NCBI RefSeq assembly: GCF_000208745.1 | Contig: NC_030852.1 | Coordinates: 27,738,752-27,802,751, forward strand | Direction of reading: 5' to 3' | DNA length: 64,000 nucleotides | Source: Theobroma cacao | Taxonomy: Eukaryota > Streptophyta > Magnoliopsida > Malvales > Malvaceae | Part shown: positions 21,554 to 32,911 of the stretch, one piece after another | Numbering within the stretch: position 1 is the first letter of the stretch | How the letters are laid out: each line of letters begins with the position of its first letter | Notes under the pieces: generated by a model | Told to the model about the DNA's origin: nothing | The model's database searches: none | The model's input: the letters and a program-made list of their open reading frames with translations, nothing else | Translations under genes and position numbers: made by a program

Positions 21554-24500
21554 ATGGGTTTCTGGGGTCAGTTCTTCTATTGTCTTGAGCAAAACCCTTT
21601 TGTTTTCGCTTCAAATTTTTTACAATTTCCATTTTTAAATGTCATTTTGGATGTGTTTGGTTACTGGAAAACTGTAGGGACTAAGCAAATTGCAAATTGA
21701 ACTATGATAATGGGTTTGGATTGACGTAGATGTTTTGAAAGGAAATCTCAAGGTTCATTATCATCTTCCTGCAATTTTCCAGTAATCAAACGGGGCATTA
21801 ATAGTATTAGTATTTGTTTATTCCTGAAATTCTCAATTTGTTCTCGTAACCCTCTATTTTTGATCAGGAATTGAAGTCAAACCTGGAAAACCGCACCCTT
21901 ATCACTCTGACAATGTGCGGGGAAAGCTTCACATTACTCAGGTATATTCTCCTGGTTCAGAAATTGGAAGTGAAAAAAAGAAATTGATTTGATTTTTTGA
22001 ATATTGGTTTATGTTGGAATTTAATTTTTTTATAAAAATAATAATTAATGTAGTGGTAATGTTGATTGTAGTTTAAATGCCTTTATGAGTTGCTTTGAGG
22101 TTCTGACCCTTCTTTGGTGGAGTGATTGTCTGTATGGAATGGACTGAAGTTGAACCGTTTACTTAGCATATATTAGTCTATGGTTTGTTAGAGTTTAGGC
22201 TTAGTTCTCTGAATTGCTTCTCCAAATCATTTTTAGATTTCTAAATTAATTTTTGGTTTTTTTCTTTCTTGATGCCTTGTATGTTGCATTGTTAATCTAT
22301 CTTATGTGATAACTCAGGCAACTTTAGGCCTCGGATCATCTACAGAGAGGGCTGTACTTCAGTGTTCTATGGGACACAAGAGCCCAATTATCTTGTGTTC
22401 CTTGTTGCCAAATCAGAATGAGACTTGCTCCTTAGATCTTAAATTTGATGAAGATGATGATTTAGTGGCTTTTTCAGTAATTGGCCCTCGAAGCATCCAC
22501 CTCTCTGGTTACTTTGTTGCTGCTGATGGAGATCACCTAAGAGATGAATATGAATCGTATCCTTTTATTTATCTTTCTGGTCTTACTGACTCGAATTTGC
22601 ACATTCCATTTTTTTTGAAGTTTCATAAAAGAACTGAGAATATGGTTGAATTATTTAGAACTCCAAATATGGTTGAAATGTTGGTAGTTTTCATTTCTTT
22701 ACTACATTATGAAGTGATTCTTATGGGGAGGATATTGCTGAGACTGAGTCAGAAGATGAGTCCTCTGATTATGATTCTGACGATGCGTATGAAGATGACT
22801 TCATAGATGATGATGATGATCTTGAGTTCTTTCCACCTTCACCTGTCCCAAATAGTGGAGGTATTTGGCATTTTGATAGCTTTACTGGAGTTCACTAACT
22901 AGAGATTGGATCATACATGTTCCTTTTTGTACTACATGTATCAATCTGCAGCCTTCCACAGGAATTTTCTTTTAATTTTTTAATAATTTTATATTGGCTA
23001 GGACCTAGAAGTAATGTATGGCCAACTTGGTTTGAAGTAGTGTAGTCTTGACCCCAAAATTTTGACCTATTGGTTCTGGAATTTGGGTTTGTTGTGAACA
23101 AATTGAGGTTTTGGTTAAAATTGATATCACCGCATAAGTTTGGCCTTTTCTTGAAAATATAGAGAAGCTTTATTTTGTTTAAAACCTGTCTATCAAAGTG
23201 TCTAGATCGTGACCCTTGGGATAGAAAAAAAAAAAAAATTGTTACAATCACTTGTTCCCTAAATTTTGACTGACTGGTTCAAGTATTTGGGTTTGTTTTG
23301 AACAAATTGAAGTTTTGGTTAAAGTTGACATCACTGCAGAAGTTTGGCCTTTTCGTGAAAATATAGAGGAGCTTTTTTTTGTTTAAAACCCGTAAAGTGT
23401 CTAGAACAAGGCCCTTGGTATAGAAAAGAAAGATTGTTGCAGTGGAAACTATCAGCCAAAATCAATGTGACAAAGGAAGATTTAAGAACTATTTGGTAGA
23501 TGAAAATTAGTAAATATAAATGATTCAGCTGCTTTCTTTAAAATGATTATTTCAGTGGTTGACAGGGAAAATTTTGGTGAAATTTTTATGTTTTGAGTAC
23601 ATTATGAAAGCGTTTACCAATAAATTAATTTATTATTTCACTTTATTGATCCATTGCCCATTTTCTGAAAATAATGCCTCAGTTTTTTCTGCACGTTCAT
23701 TATTCTATGTACATTTGTACTGGTACTTGACAGGCTTTTTGCTTACTGTTCGTTTTTTTTAATTAATTATAGTTGTAATTGAGGAGATAGTGGATGAACA
23801 GAAACCTACAAATGGAAATGTGGAATCTAAACGATTGAAGAAAAAGAATAAATCAATGGACTCTGAGGCAAGAAGCAACTCCCAGCAGCAGCTTGTTGTC
23901 AAGGGAGGTGCTGGTGTAAAAGTTTTGGAAAGTGAAGATGAAGATGGCTTTCCAGTTTCTGCTTCACATAAAAGTGAAGATGCTATTCAAGAGCCTCAAC
24001 CAGAAACAGAGAAACAGAGAGAAAAAATAACGGCTGAAGAAGACAAGAAGCCAACAAAAGATGGTAGTGAAAAGAAAAGAAAAGTTAAAAGCACTGATGA
24101 AGATGGTCAACAAGAAAGGTGAGATGGCCTTCAACTTAACAGTTTTCCCTGAACTCGGTTAGTTAGTTCTATTATATATATTATGCAGGCACCTAAGTTG
24201 CTAATAATATGCTCAATCCATTGATCCTTTGAGATGGTTATGAAAACCTTGTTAGGAAAAAGAGGAAGAAGAAGAAGAAGCAACAAAAAGAAAAGGGTAC
24301 TGATAACATCAATGGTTTGCTGGACGAAGTTCAGCCTCTGAAGGTAGAGAGCCAGGATCCAGAGCAGGTTTTGCCTATTGGAAACAAACATGATCAGCCA
24401 TCCAATGATATGTGAGTACTGTTCCTTGCTAATGTGTATTCATGGAGAGATATGACTGTAGTTAGACAGTGTGTGCCTGTGGATATATATGCACATGCAT

Positions 24501-26088
24501 GTAAATTTACTTGTTGAGATTTTCTTTATAAACCCTTCCCAATAAAAAAGGGTCATAAATTGATGTGCATTAATAACAAGTATACTGATTAGGTTGGGTC
24601 TAAGTTAAAACCTTTTGGATAAAACAGGGTAGGGAGGAGAAACTTTCTGCTTAATCTGTTGATCAAGCTTTACATAAGTGGGAAGAGCTGGCTTAATATT
24701 CAATGGTACTTCATGATAGACATATCCAAACTTTTGAAGTGGTGGAAAGTTGAAAGTGACTTATTATGTCAAATGCATAGATTCTGATTTGCATGGTAGG
24801 CTGGTGCTATATGTCGCCCTTAGCTAAATTTATATGTTAATTAACCAAAAGTGTTACTGTTTGCATGGCAGGGCCCTTGATTCAGATGCAGACAATGTGC
24901 CTGGTGAGAACCTTGCCGAGAAGAAGAAGAAAAAGAAAAAAAAGAAGAAGAGTGCCCAGGAGAATCAAGTGGATGCAAATGCAGCAGTTTCACAAAGTGG
25001 AGATAAGGATACTTCCACTTTGAAGTCTGAAGAGAAGCAAACTGCTGGCAAGTGTTCTCAAGTGAGAACCTTTCCGAATGGATTGGTCATTGAGGAGTTA
25101 GCAATGGGAAAACCCGATGGTAAAAGAGCATCTCGTGGGAAACAGGTTATTCCTTCAGCATTAAGTTTTCAGTTGGTCAATTTTCCCCTGCTGACAAAAA
25201 ATACATCAGTGCTTTATTTTTCACTGCAATCATGAAAATGCTTTCATCATGTTATGGATATTTGCTGAAGTAAGGGAATGGATAGGAGATTGCCTGAAAA
25301 GGTAATGGAGCCCGAATAACTCAGAATAGATCTCAATTATTCATATGATGTGATTTTGAACTATATTTTATGTCAAAGATGAGTTGTGTATTAATGTTAT
25401 GCATGCATGTTATAATTAGTATTTAGTTGGAGATTCTTACACAAGTCCGTTCATTTGGTTCAGGTTAGTGTCCACTATATTGGGAAGCTCAAGAAGAATG
25501 GAAAAATATTTGATTCCAATGTTGGAAGGGCCCCTTTTAAATTTCGTCTAGGTACTATGGCATAAGACTTATGAATTACCGGAACTTGATATCTTTTTGG
25601 AGGTGAAATTTTGAGTAGTTAATTACGTATAATTACTTTGTTTTGTTTTTATAGGTATAGGAGAAGTCATTAAAGGATGGGATGTTGGGGTCGAAGGTAA
25701 TTTTTTTGGAAAATTGTCAAAAATTTTTTGAATTTTGGTTATCCTTGTTCTTCTAATTCCATTTTGAAGCATTTATATATATATATATATATATGTATAT
25801 GTATATTTCTTGAACGTATATTGACCTCAGGCATGCGAATTGGGGATAAAAGAAAACTCATAATTCCACCATCAATGGGGTATGCTATACTTTATTTCTC
25901 AAGTACCTGCATTTTACTTCAGTTAATTTAAATTGGTCGAACAATGTTGTGTACCTTTCTTGTAACTGGGAATCTTGATCATGTTTAAATGCAATTGTTA
26001 TTGCAGTTATGGTTCTAAGGGTGCTGGCAGCAGGATACCTCCAAATTCATGGCTTGAGTTTGATGTTGAGTTGGTTGGAGTTCGCTGA
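21554..26088 (+). CDS. FKBP43: Nuclear FKBP43/FKBP53-type peptidyl-prolyl isomerase (502 aa)
   Basis: Eleven exons: 21554-21566, 21868-21941, 22318-22556, 22715-22860, 23773-24118, 24256-24411, 24872-25145, 25464-25551, 25655-25696, 25831-25879, 26007-26088; total 1509 nt. The N-terminus is a nucleoplasmin-like domain (MGFWGIEVKPGKP..., VIGPRSIHLSGYF), followed by acidic tracts (FIDDDDDLEFF), lysine-rich nuclear and nucleolar signals (runs of up to ten Lys) and a C-terminal FKBP domain (VSVHYIGKL, GWDVGVEGMRIGDKR, IPPNSWLEFDVELVGV). Family knowledge: these proteins bind histones and act on rDNA chromatin. The isomerase domain keeps the VxGW and IPP motifs, so activity is plausible. The choice between FKBP43 and FKBP53 orthology rests on IGPRS and FPPSP motifs and on length, and is tentative. 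Telo-boxes precede the gene. Confidence 0.92.
22557..22714 (+). other. Probable U12-type (minor spliceosome) intron in the FKBP gene
   Basis: The donor GTATCCTTTT matches the U12 5' splice-site consensus RTATCCTTT. A branch-site-like TTTCTTTAC lies about 13 nt before the acceptor, which reads TTATGAAG with no pyrimidine tract. Splicing here is required by frame (DEYE-S-DSYGED). Confidence 0.65.
23056..23448 (+). repeat. Tandem duplication of about 204 bp inside FKBP intron 4
   Basis: Unit 1 starts near 23056 (AAATTTTGACCTATTGGTTC) and unit 2 near 23260 (AAATTTTGACTGACTGGTTC). Both continue through TTTGGGTTTGTT, AAGTTTGGCCTTTTC and AGTGTCTAGA to a poly-A-containing end. Divergence is about 10-15% by eye. 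Confidence 0.75.
25766..25806. repeat. (TA)n microsatellite
   Basis: An uninterrupted TA tract followed by GTATATGTATAT, in FKBP intron 9 just before exon 10. Confidence 0.85.
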
Positions 26089-27040
26089 TTAGCCTGCTCT
26101 TTTTCTTACCTCCCAAGCCCTGGAAAAGGTTTTTCACTGCTTGGAGTTTCCATGAGCCGGAAAAGAAAGAATGAGAAAACAATCTTTGATTGTCTTGCAA
26201 GTTCACAAGTTCATCCAATAGTTTGTCTCAATTTCTAGTGGTGTGACTGAGGGAAGTCGTGATGACAAGTTTTGGCAGAAATACTAATTTGTTTCAGCTG
26301 AAAGAAAATAGGAAATTTTGAACGAACCGTTTGCGGTTTTCCATTACCAAAAATCCATCTATAGCACCAGAAAGTGACATCTTTGCTCTCTATGTTGTTT
26401 GCAATGCTCAATGATGGAAAAACCTTGGACAGATACTCTTGTTTTACATATCGATTATTGAGGCTAATGCTATATGGAAATTTTGAGGGACAAAAATGGA
26501 TTATTTTATATGTAAAAAATATTTCAATGAAATACATTCTTTTTTTTTTCCGGGAAAATTATTTATAACAAAGTAAAAAGAAAGGCAAAGATTCAAACCA
26601 TAAAAAAGAGGTTTCGTTATAGTTACATGAACGATAAGCAAATGATAAAGAGAAAAAGAAAAGACAATGAACATAATTATTTAACACATTTATGAATCCT
26701 GGACTTGTACCCGTCGCAAGGAGCTTCACTTTCTCACTAGTTTTCAGAGTTTGACAATCATGAAGAAAAACAATTAACGCTCCAAATCCAAAAGCCTCTA
26801 AACCGTTTGAGCTGCCGTGGTTTAATCGAACCATGGGCGCTCGAATCACTTCTTTTCATGGCGACTCCTCGTTAAAATTCCAGTTTTACCCTCACTTTTG
26901 AATTTGGTAATTTGCTTTATTACTTTCGCGATGGCACTTATTATGTCCCCTCCAAAAAATCGACAAGAAAACAATCTCCACCGTCCACATTATTACCCAA
27001 CTTTCCACGATCAACGGCCCTCATTCGGTTCCTCTACCCT
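26089..27040. other. FKBP 3'UTR and enolase upstream region
   Basis: The FKBP 3'UTR probably runs to about 26.55 kb. The rest is the enolase promoter. ORFs here are shadows without recognisable domains. Confidence 0.5.
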
Positions 27041-27043
27041 TTT

Positions 27044-27050
27044 TATATAT
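27044..27050 (+). promoter_or_regulatory. TATA box of the enolase gene
   Basis: TATATAT within CTTTTTATATATTTTCCCC lies about 120 bp before the ATG. This predicts a transcription start near 27075 and a leader of about 90 nt. Confidence 0.55.
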
Positions 27051-27163
27051 TTTCCCCTCCAAGCAGCTCCGACTTTGCTCAGTTCTCAGGGGAAGGAAAC
27101 GAAGCTCGAGTGGTAGTAAAGACGAACCTCGTTTATATCGAAACAAAAAAAAATTACCAAACA

Positions 27164-30100
27164 ATGGTTACGATCAAGTCTGTGAAAGCCCGTCAGATCT
27201 TCGACAGTCGTGGAAACCCCACCGTTGAAGTAAGTTGTTGATTTCATTTTAGCCGTCCGATTTATATTTCTACTAGCATATACATTTCTGTTGTGTTTGT
27301 TTGTTTTTTTCTTCCCCTAACCATCGTTTTTCATATGGCTCTATTTGGTTGAAGAGAAACCTAAGTGCTTCGTAGTGTAACTTTTTTTTTTTTTGAGTTG
27401 AGTGATAAATGTGAGTCGAATGAAAAACTTAACAGGCTGATGTTACTCTCTCTGACGGGACCGTAGCAAGAGCTGCTGTGCCAAGTGGTGCTTCCACTGG
27501 TAATTTTACTCTCTCTTGCATTTTACTATTATCTGTTTTAGTTGAATGCATTTATTTAATTTTTTTTTATAATTTTGTTAGTTATCGTTAAAAATGGAAA
27601 AACTGAATCTGTACCGATGCAATGTGGTCACTTACTCGCACCTTGTTTACTCTGAAAGGTACATATGAAGCTCTGGAATTGAGGGATGGAGGGTCTGACT
27701 ACCTTGGGAAGGGTGTGCTTAAGGTAATTTCTTTTTCTTTTTTCCATTGTTGTGTAGATTATAGATTTGAGTTAAATTTGCAACTTTTCTTTCTTCTTTG
27801 GGTATTCTATTTCACAAGCTTTTGTTAAATTAAAGAATAAATGCCAATAACCATTGTGCGGGCGCGTGTATATTTATTGATGAAGTTGTAACTGTTTGGC
27901 ATGGTTTTATTATCTTGATGATGTTTAGGCTGTGGAGAATGTGAATACAATCATTGGACCTGCTTTGGTTGGTAAGGTATTATATGGAACTTTAAATTAT
28001 GATTTTTTTTTTTTATTTTGGCTGTGTTAAGATTATTAATGTTTTGACTTTTATCTTGTTAATCCTTATGTTAACAGGACCCAAAAGAGCAGGGCAAAAT
28101 TGATAATTTCATGGTACAGCAGCTTGATGGAACAGTTAATGAATGGGGTTGGTGCAAACAAAAGGTGTATCTTATTTTCTTTTATTTTTTCTTTATCTTC
28201 TGGTTATTTTAATTGCAATTTCCTAATTAGCTAATGGATGATTATTTCAGCTTGGAGCAAATGCTATATTGGCTGTTTCACTTGCTGTTTGTAAAGCAGG
28301 TGCTATGGTGAAGAAAATTCCTCTCTACCAGGTAATGTGTCATACTGTTGTATTGACCTGTTTGGTTTGTCACCTAATATTATTTTTCTGTAGATTCACT
28401 CTTTTTGTGTCTTCTAACTTGCAGCACATTGCTAATCTTGCTGGCAACAAGACCTTGGTCTTGCCTGTACCTGCATTCAATGTTATCAATGGAGGTTCCC
28501 ATGCAGGCAATAAACTAGCGATGCAGGTAAGATTACTAAAATTTTTTGAAGGATGGTTGGATTCCATTTTGCCTTATTGAAGTCTAACTATTTGGTACTT
28601 GTCCAGGAATTCATGATTCTCCCAGTCGGGGCATCATCTTTCAAGGAAGCCATGAAGATGGGCGTAGAAGTATATCATCACCTGAAGGTAGACTTTTTTT
28701 CCTTTTTGCCACTTACTTTCTTCCTGCTCCCTTGGCTTCTTGTTTTTCCACACTTGTAGTTTGTTCTTACTTGTTGCTCTCTCAGTCCGTTATAAAGAAG
28801 AAGTACGGACAGGATGCTACCAATGTTGGTGATGAAGGTGGCTTTGCTCCTAACATTCAGGTCGGAAATTATTTGCTCTTTGCTAGGAACTAAATTCTAG
28901 GTCTGGTTTAGCATGAAGGGCTTTTTGCTTCTCTTATTTCTCTTATTTTTCATAAAGCAAATGTATAAAATGTATTGAACTTACTACTTCGGACCTTAGA
29001 GTTGTAATGAACAATGGACCTCAGGATGCTGATTGTACCAACCATTTAGATAAGTAATTTAATTTGCTTTGCTTTGCATTGCAGGAAAACAAAGAGGGAC
29101 TTGAGCTCTTGAAGACAGCTATAGCAAAAGCTGGGTATACTGGAAAGGTTAGTTTCAGAAACATTCAGCATGTTAACCTAAACTGGTGTAGTTATTTCAT
29201 TATCTACTATGTTTTTGCTGAAAGCTTATCATCAAAATTAACTTTTTATCTTTGTTGACAGGTTGTTATTGGAATGGATGTTGCTGCTTCAGAGTTCTAT
29301 GATAACAAGGATAAAACCTATGACTTGAATTTCAAGGAAGAGGTAAAATATTTTTTCACATGACATCTGTAACTTTCCTGTAACATTTTCTTTAATTTAA
29401 AGTTAAACTGGATTGCTTATCAAAAAATTGTTGCTGCAGAACAATGATGGATCGCAAAAAATTTCTGGAGACAGTTTGAAGAATGTTTACAAGTCATTTG
29501 TGACTGATTATCCAATTGTCTCCATTGAGGATCCATTTGATCAGGATGATTGGGAGCACTATGCAAAATTGACCTGTGAAATTGGTGAGCAAGTGCAGAT
29601 TGTTGGTGATGATCTCCTTGTCACAAATCCTAAGGTAAAAGACTTTATTTATGATTGGGATTATAATATAGAGGTTGGCTTTGTGGAGTTGTTAAATGCT
29701 TTATGTTTTATGCTTGCTTCAGCGTGTGGAGAAAGCAATTAAGGAGAAGGCCTGCAATGCTCTTCTATTGAAGGTAGCTTTTGACCATTTTTTCTCTTCT
29801 TCAAGTAACCTTGTACATGATGTAGAGTTAGCAGTGTATTTGTTTGTAGCTATTGGCTTACTGAGATTAATAAAATTCTTCGACGGTATTCACGGTTTGT
29901 TATTTGTCAGGTGAATCAAATAGGTTCTGTAACTGAAAGTATTGAAGCTGTAAAAATGTCTAAACTTGCTGGTTGGGGTGTCATGGCAAGCCACCGAAGG
30001 TATGACTCCCTCACTTCACAACACCCCACCAATTGTTTTATGTTATATTGATCTCTGCATTTAATATGTGACTTATTTTAAGAAAATATATTTGATATGT

Positions 30101-30602
30101 CCTGATGGTTTTAGATATCATTGTTATGTGTATTCCTCCTTACAATGTTTTTGTCGTCTAATGTAGTGGTGAAACTGAGGATACTTTTATTGCGGACCTT
30201 TCAGTTGGGTTGGCAACAGTAAGTGTTATGCTAACTCTGATTGTGTTTTACTCAGTATTCACCAAAAAAAAAAAAAGTTCCTTGCATTTTTGTTTTCACT
30301 ATTTCCATTTTGAGTTAATGACCTGCCTTTTTCCGAAACAGGGCCAAATCAAGACTGGAGCTCCTTGTAGATCAGAACGTCTTGCCAAGTACAACCAGGT
30401 AAAGGCTTATTCATTGTTGCTTTTAGCTTTTAGGCACATTCTACTATCTCTATCATTCTTTATAGGAGGCAGATATAGTCTGCAATTGTACTATTTTATG
30501 ATATGGATTGCAAAATTGCAGCTTCTCAGGATTGAAGAAGAGCTTGGAGCTGCTGCAGTTTATGCTGGGGCAAAGTTCAGAGCACCAGTAGAACCCTACT
30601 AG
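27164..30602 (+). CDS. ENO: Enolase (2-phosphoglycerate dehydratase), 445 aa
   Basis: Seventeen exons with clean GT-AG borders: 27164-27229, 27436-27499, 27659-27723, 27929-27976, 28078-28164, 28251-28331, 28425-28526, 28607-28687, 28786-28860, 29085-29147, 29262-29342, 29440-29634, 29723-29773, 29911-29999, 30167-30218, 30342-30398, 30522-30602; 1338 nt, 445 aa, the usual plant length. The enzyme converts 2-phosphoglycerate to phosphoenolpyruvate in cytosolic glycolysis. All hallmarks are present: mobile loop [30 protein letters not shown], metal-binding [11 protein letters not shown] and [10 protein letters not shown], the signature [25 protein letters not shown], and the C-terminus FRAPVEPY. 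No plastid transit peptide is seen. As in Arabidopsis LOS2, a methionine at residue 93 could start a short MBP-1-like nuclear repressor. Confidence 0.97.
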
Positions 30603-31440
30603 GTTCATTGACGATTCCCTGTACTGCAATAAGCTTCATGAGGCTGCGGAAGTCAAGGGTCCTTTCTAGTATTAGGAAGGTTTAAATTAGTTAGCATAGA
30701 AGAATATCAGGTATTGCTGAGTGAAGGTGTTGTTTTGATTGGGTTCACTTTTCCCCCCTTTTTCGGAGTAGTGTTTTTGTAAAAACTTGTTTCAGTTATA
30801 AATCTTCACAATTTGATTGTGATGTTTTGACTATTCTCTACCTTGGGTAATCTAGAGTCAAGGGTTTTAATAATGATCTTTTGAATATTTGGGCTTTGAA
30901 TGGTTATATACTGGAAATTATTGAACGACACTTTCATGTCCCAGGTCTTGTCCGCCCATGGGAAGTTAAGGCGTGGGGACTGGGGAGTGATATTAAATTG
31001 ACGTTTACGTTGTAAACCCAGTGGAAATGACTACATACTTTGCTAGGGTCAGAGTTGTTGATAAATGCTCCCGTTGTTGCTATATTTGTAGCACTTAGCA
31101 AGCCTGTCTACCCAAGGAACTTGATAGTTTCTCGTCGAGGGTGATATATTTTCTAGCCATGTGAATCAGGCTGAGGGCATTCAATTCTGTATTATTTCAC
31201 CAAGACGCCTCCAACTAATGGCTTGTTGGGTTCAAAATTGGTCATCTCCACTCTGTCCCTGCCATTTAAGGCCATTTTTCATGTAGAATAGAATTCGGGG
31301 TTACTTGTGTCCTAATTATCAGGGTGACTAGATTGATTTTTCTTTTTGGGTGTATATGTGTGACACCTCAATTTTTGCGTGTACTACTAGGAGTCTACGG
31401 ATTGATAAGAGCCAATTATTCATAAGGAGTTTAATTATTT
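30603..31440. other. Enolase 3'UTR and spacer
   Basis: The enolase 3'UTR probably reaches about 30.83 kb. No gene is supported from there to the inverted-repeat element at 31.45 kb. Confidence 0.5.
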
Positions 31441-31447
31441 GTTAGTA

Positions 31448-31990
31448 ATATTTTGGGTAAAATATTTTTATCTCTTACATTTTAATTGAAATTACACGAA
31501 AATTTATTAATTTTCAAAATAAATACTTCATCTCAAAAATGCAAAAACAGTTAATAAAAATTATAAAAAATTAAAATATTAATTTATTTTATTAATTTTA
31601 AAATTATTATATTTTAAAAAAATAAAAAAAGGATACTCTCTAAAAATAAAAAGCACCGACCGATGCTCCAAAGGTTAGGGAGCATTGGGCTCCCTTAGGG
31701 AGCTCTGGTGCTTCCAAAATAGGGAGGTTTTTTTAAATTAATAAAAAAATAATAAATAATAAAATTATATAATAATAATTATAAAAATTAATCAAAATAA
31801 AATTATTTTTTTATATTTGTCATGTTGACAAAAATATTAATCGTTGATTAACGGTTAAATTTACATATCTAACAAAAAATATTTTTTTGAGATAATATTT
31901 ATTTTAAAAATTAATAAATATTTATATAATTTTTATCAAAACTTGAGAACGGAGATATTTTACCTTGATATTTTTGGGGGAGGGTTTATC
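31448..31990. repeat. MITE-like inverted-repeat element with a central GC hairpin
   Basis: The left arm (GGTAAAATATTTTTATCTC ... AAAATAAATACTTCATCTCA, 31453-31540) pairs with the right arm (about 31885-31970). The centre, 31655-31715, has AGCACCGACC ... GGTGCT outer pairing and GGGAGCAT/ATGCTCC plus GGGAGCTC/GGGCTCCC inner pairing. The core also has GTTGATTAACGGTTAA. It is related to the AT-rich family at 16.5, 17.6 and 54.8 kb. Confidence 0.6.
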
Positions 31991-32134
31991 TACAATTGAT
32001 TTTAGAGTAAAATTTGAGCTCTAACAAGTAGCTAGACAAACAACCAGGTAGAACTAGAAGGATTGAGCCTCTTTAAACAGTGATCTTGTTCAGAATCGGT
32101 GCCCAAAAAAGAGAAATTCAGAGTGCAATTTGTG

Positions 32135-32305
32135 TGGGCCCAACATAGGAATAAAATGCCGCTGGCCCTGGCCCTACATTAAATGGGCTTTTAATTTGTT
32201 TAAATGTAAAGGCTAACTAGGTCTCCTGCAGCCCAACTGGTGTTCTCCTCGCCTAAACAAATAGCTTCGGCTTGGAAATTGCGACTCTGAGCAGCCTAGG
32301 GTTTT
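32135..32305 (+). promoter_or_regulatory. EBP2 promoter: site II (TGGGCC/T) elements plus telo-box
   Basis: TGGGCCCA lies at 32135-32142, TGGGCT at 32184-32189, AGCCCAA near 32230, and telo-box TAGGGTTTT at 32297-32305. The combination of telo-box and site II motifs is characteristic of plant ribosomal-protein and nucleolar genes and suits EBP2. Confidence 0.6.
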
Positions 32306-32340
32306 GCTGAGGTTTTGGAGAGCCGGCGACTTGCATAGAG

Positions 32341-32901
32341 GTATTTTCTTCTCCATTTTACTTGCTTTTCCACTTCTCGTATTTCTCTTTTATTGTTTCC
32401 AACTCTTGAAGTATGAAATGATAGGATTTTACTTAGGTATGTGCATTTATTGTTTCTTCTGGAAATCACGAATATTGATATCAGGTATCAGGTTTTGATT
32501 GCTTTTTGTCTTGTTTTTTCTTACTCTGGTATCTGGTTTAGTCCAATGTAACTTCTTGTAAATCTAGGATTGTCTTGTGCTCTGACTCGAAGTTTAGGAA
32601 GCTTTGTGGCACCCTTTTTCTGTTTGATATTTTGTTTTGGAAAATTGATTCACTCTGTTGGGTGTCCTGTGCTGTCTTTGCGGTGAATTACTTTTACACC
32701 TGGTTAACAGAAATTTAATAGGTTAATGGGTATTTTCTTTCTTGGAAGAAGCAATAGCGATTTTGGTCTGCTAATTTTCTTTGCCTGGTCGCTCATGATT
32801 GTGATTACCTTATGGGGTTTAAAAAAGTAGTGTACAAAAATTACTGTATCCTATTTGGATCCTGCTAATGAGTTTTTGAATTTCCCTCTCTTTAATGGTA
32901 G
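32341..32901 (+). other. 5'UTR intron of EBP2 (561 nt)
   Basis: Donor CATAGAG|GTATTT and acceptor AATGGTAG|GTTTTACTC lie just before the ATG at 32912. The interval is T-rich and lacks a coding frame. Confidence 0.65.
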
Positions 32902-32911
32902 GTTTTACTCA

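Noticed and set aside
32855..32911. Extension of EBP2 upstream of 32912
   Set aside because: It reads through the acceptor of the 5'UTR intron; the family N-terminus starts at MGLPSKK.
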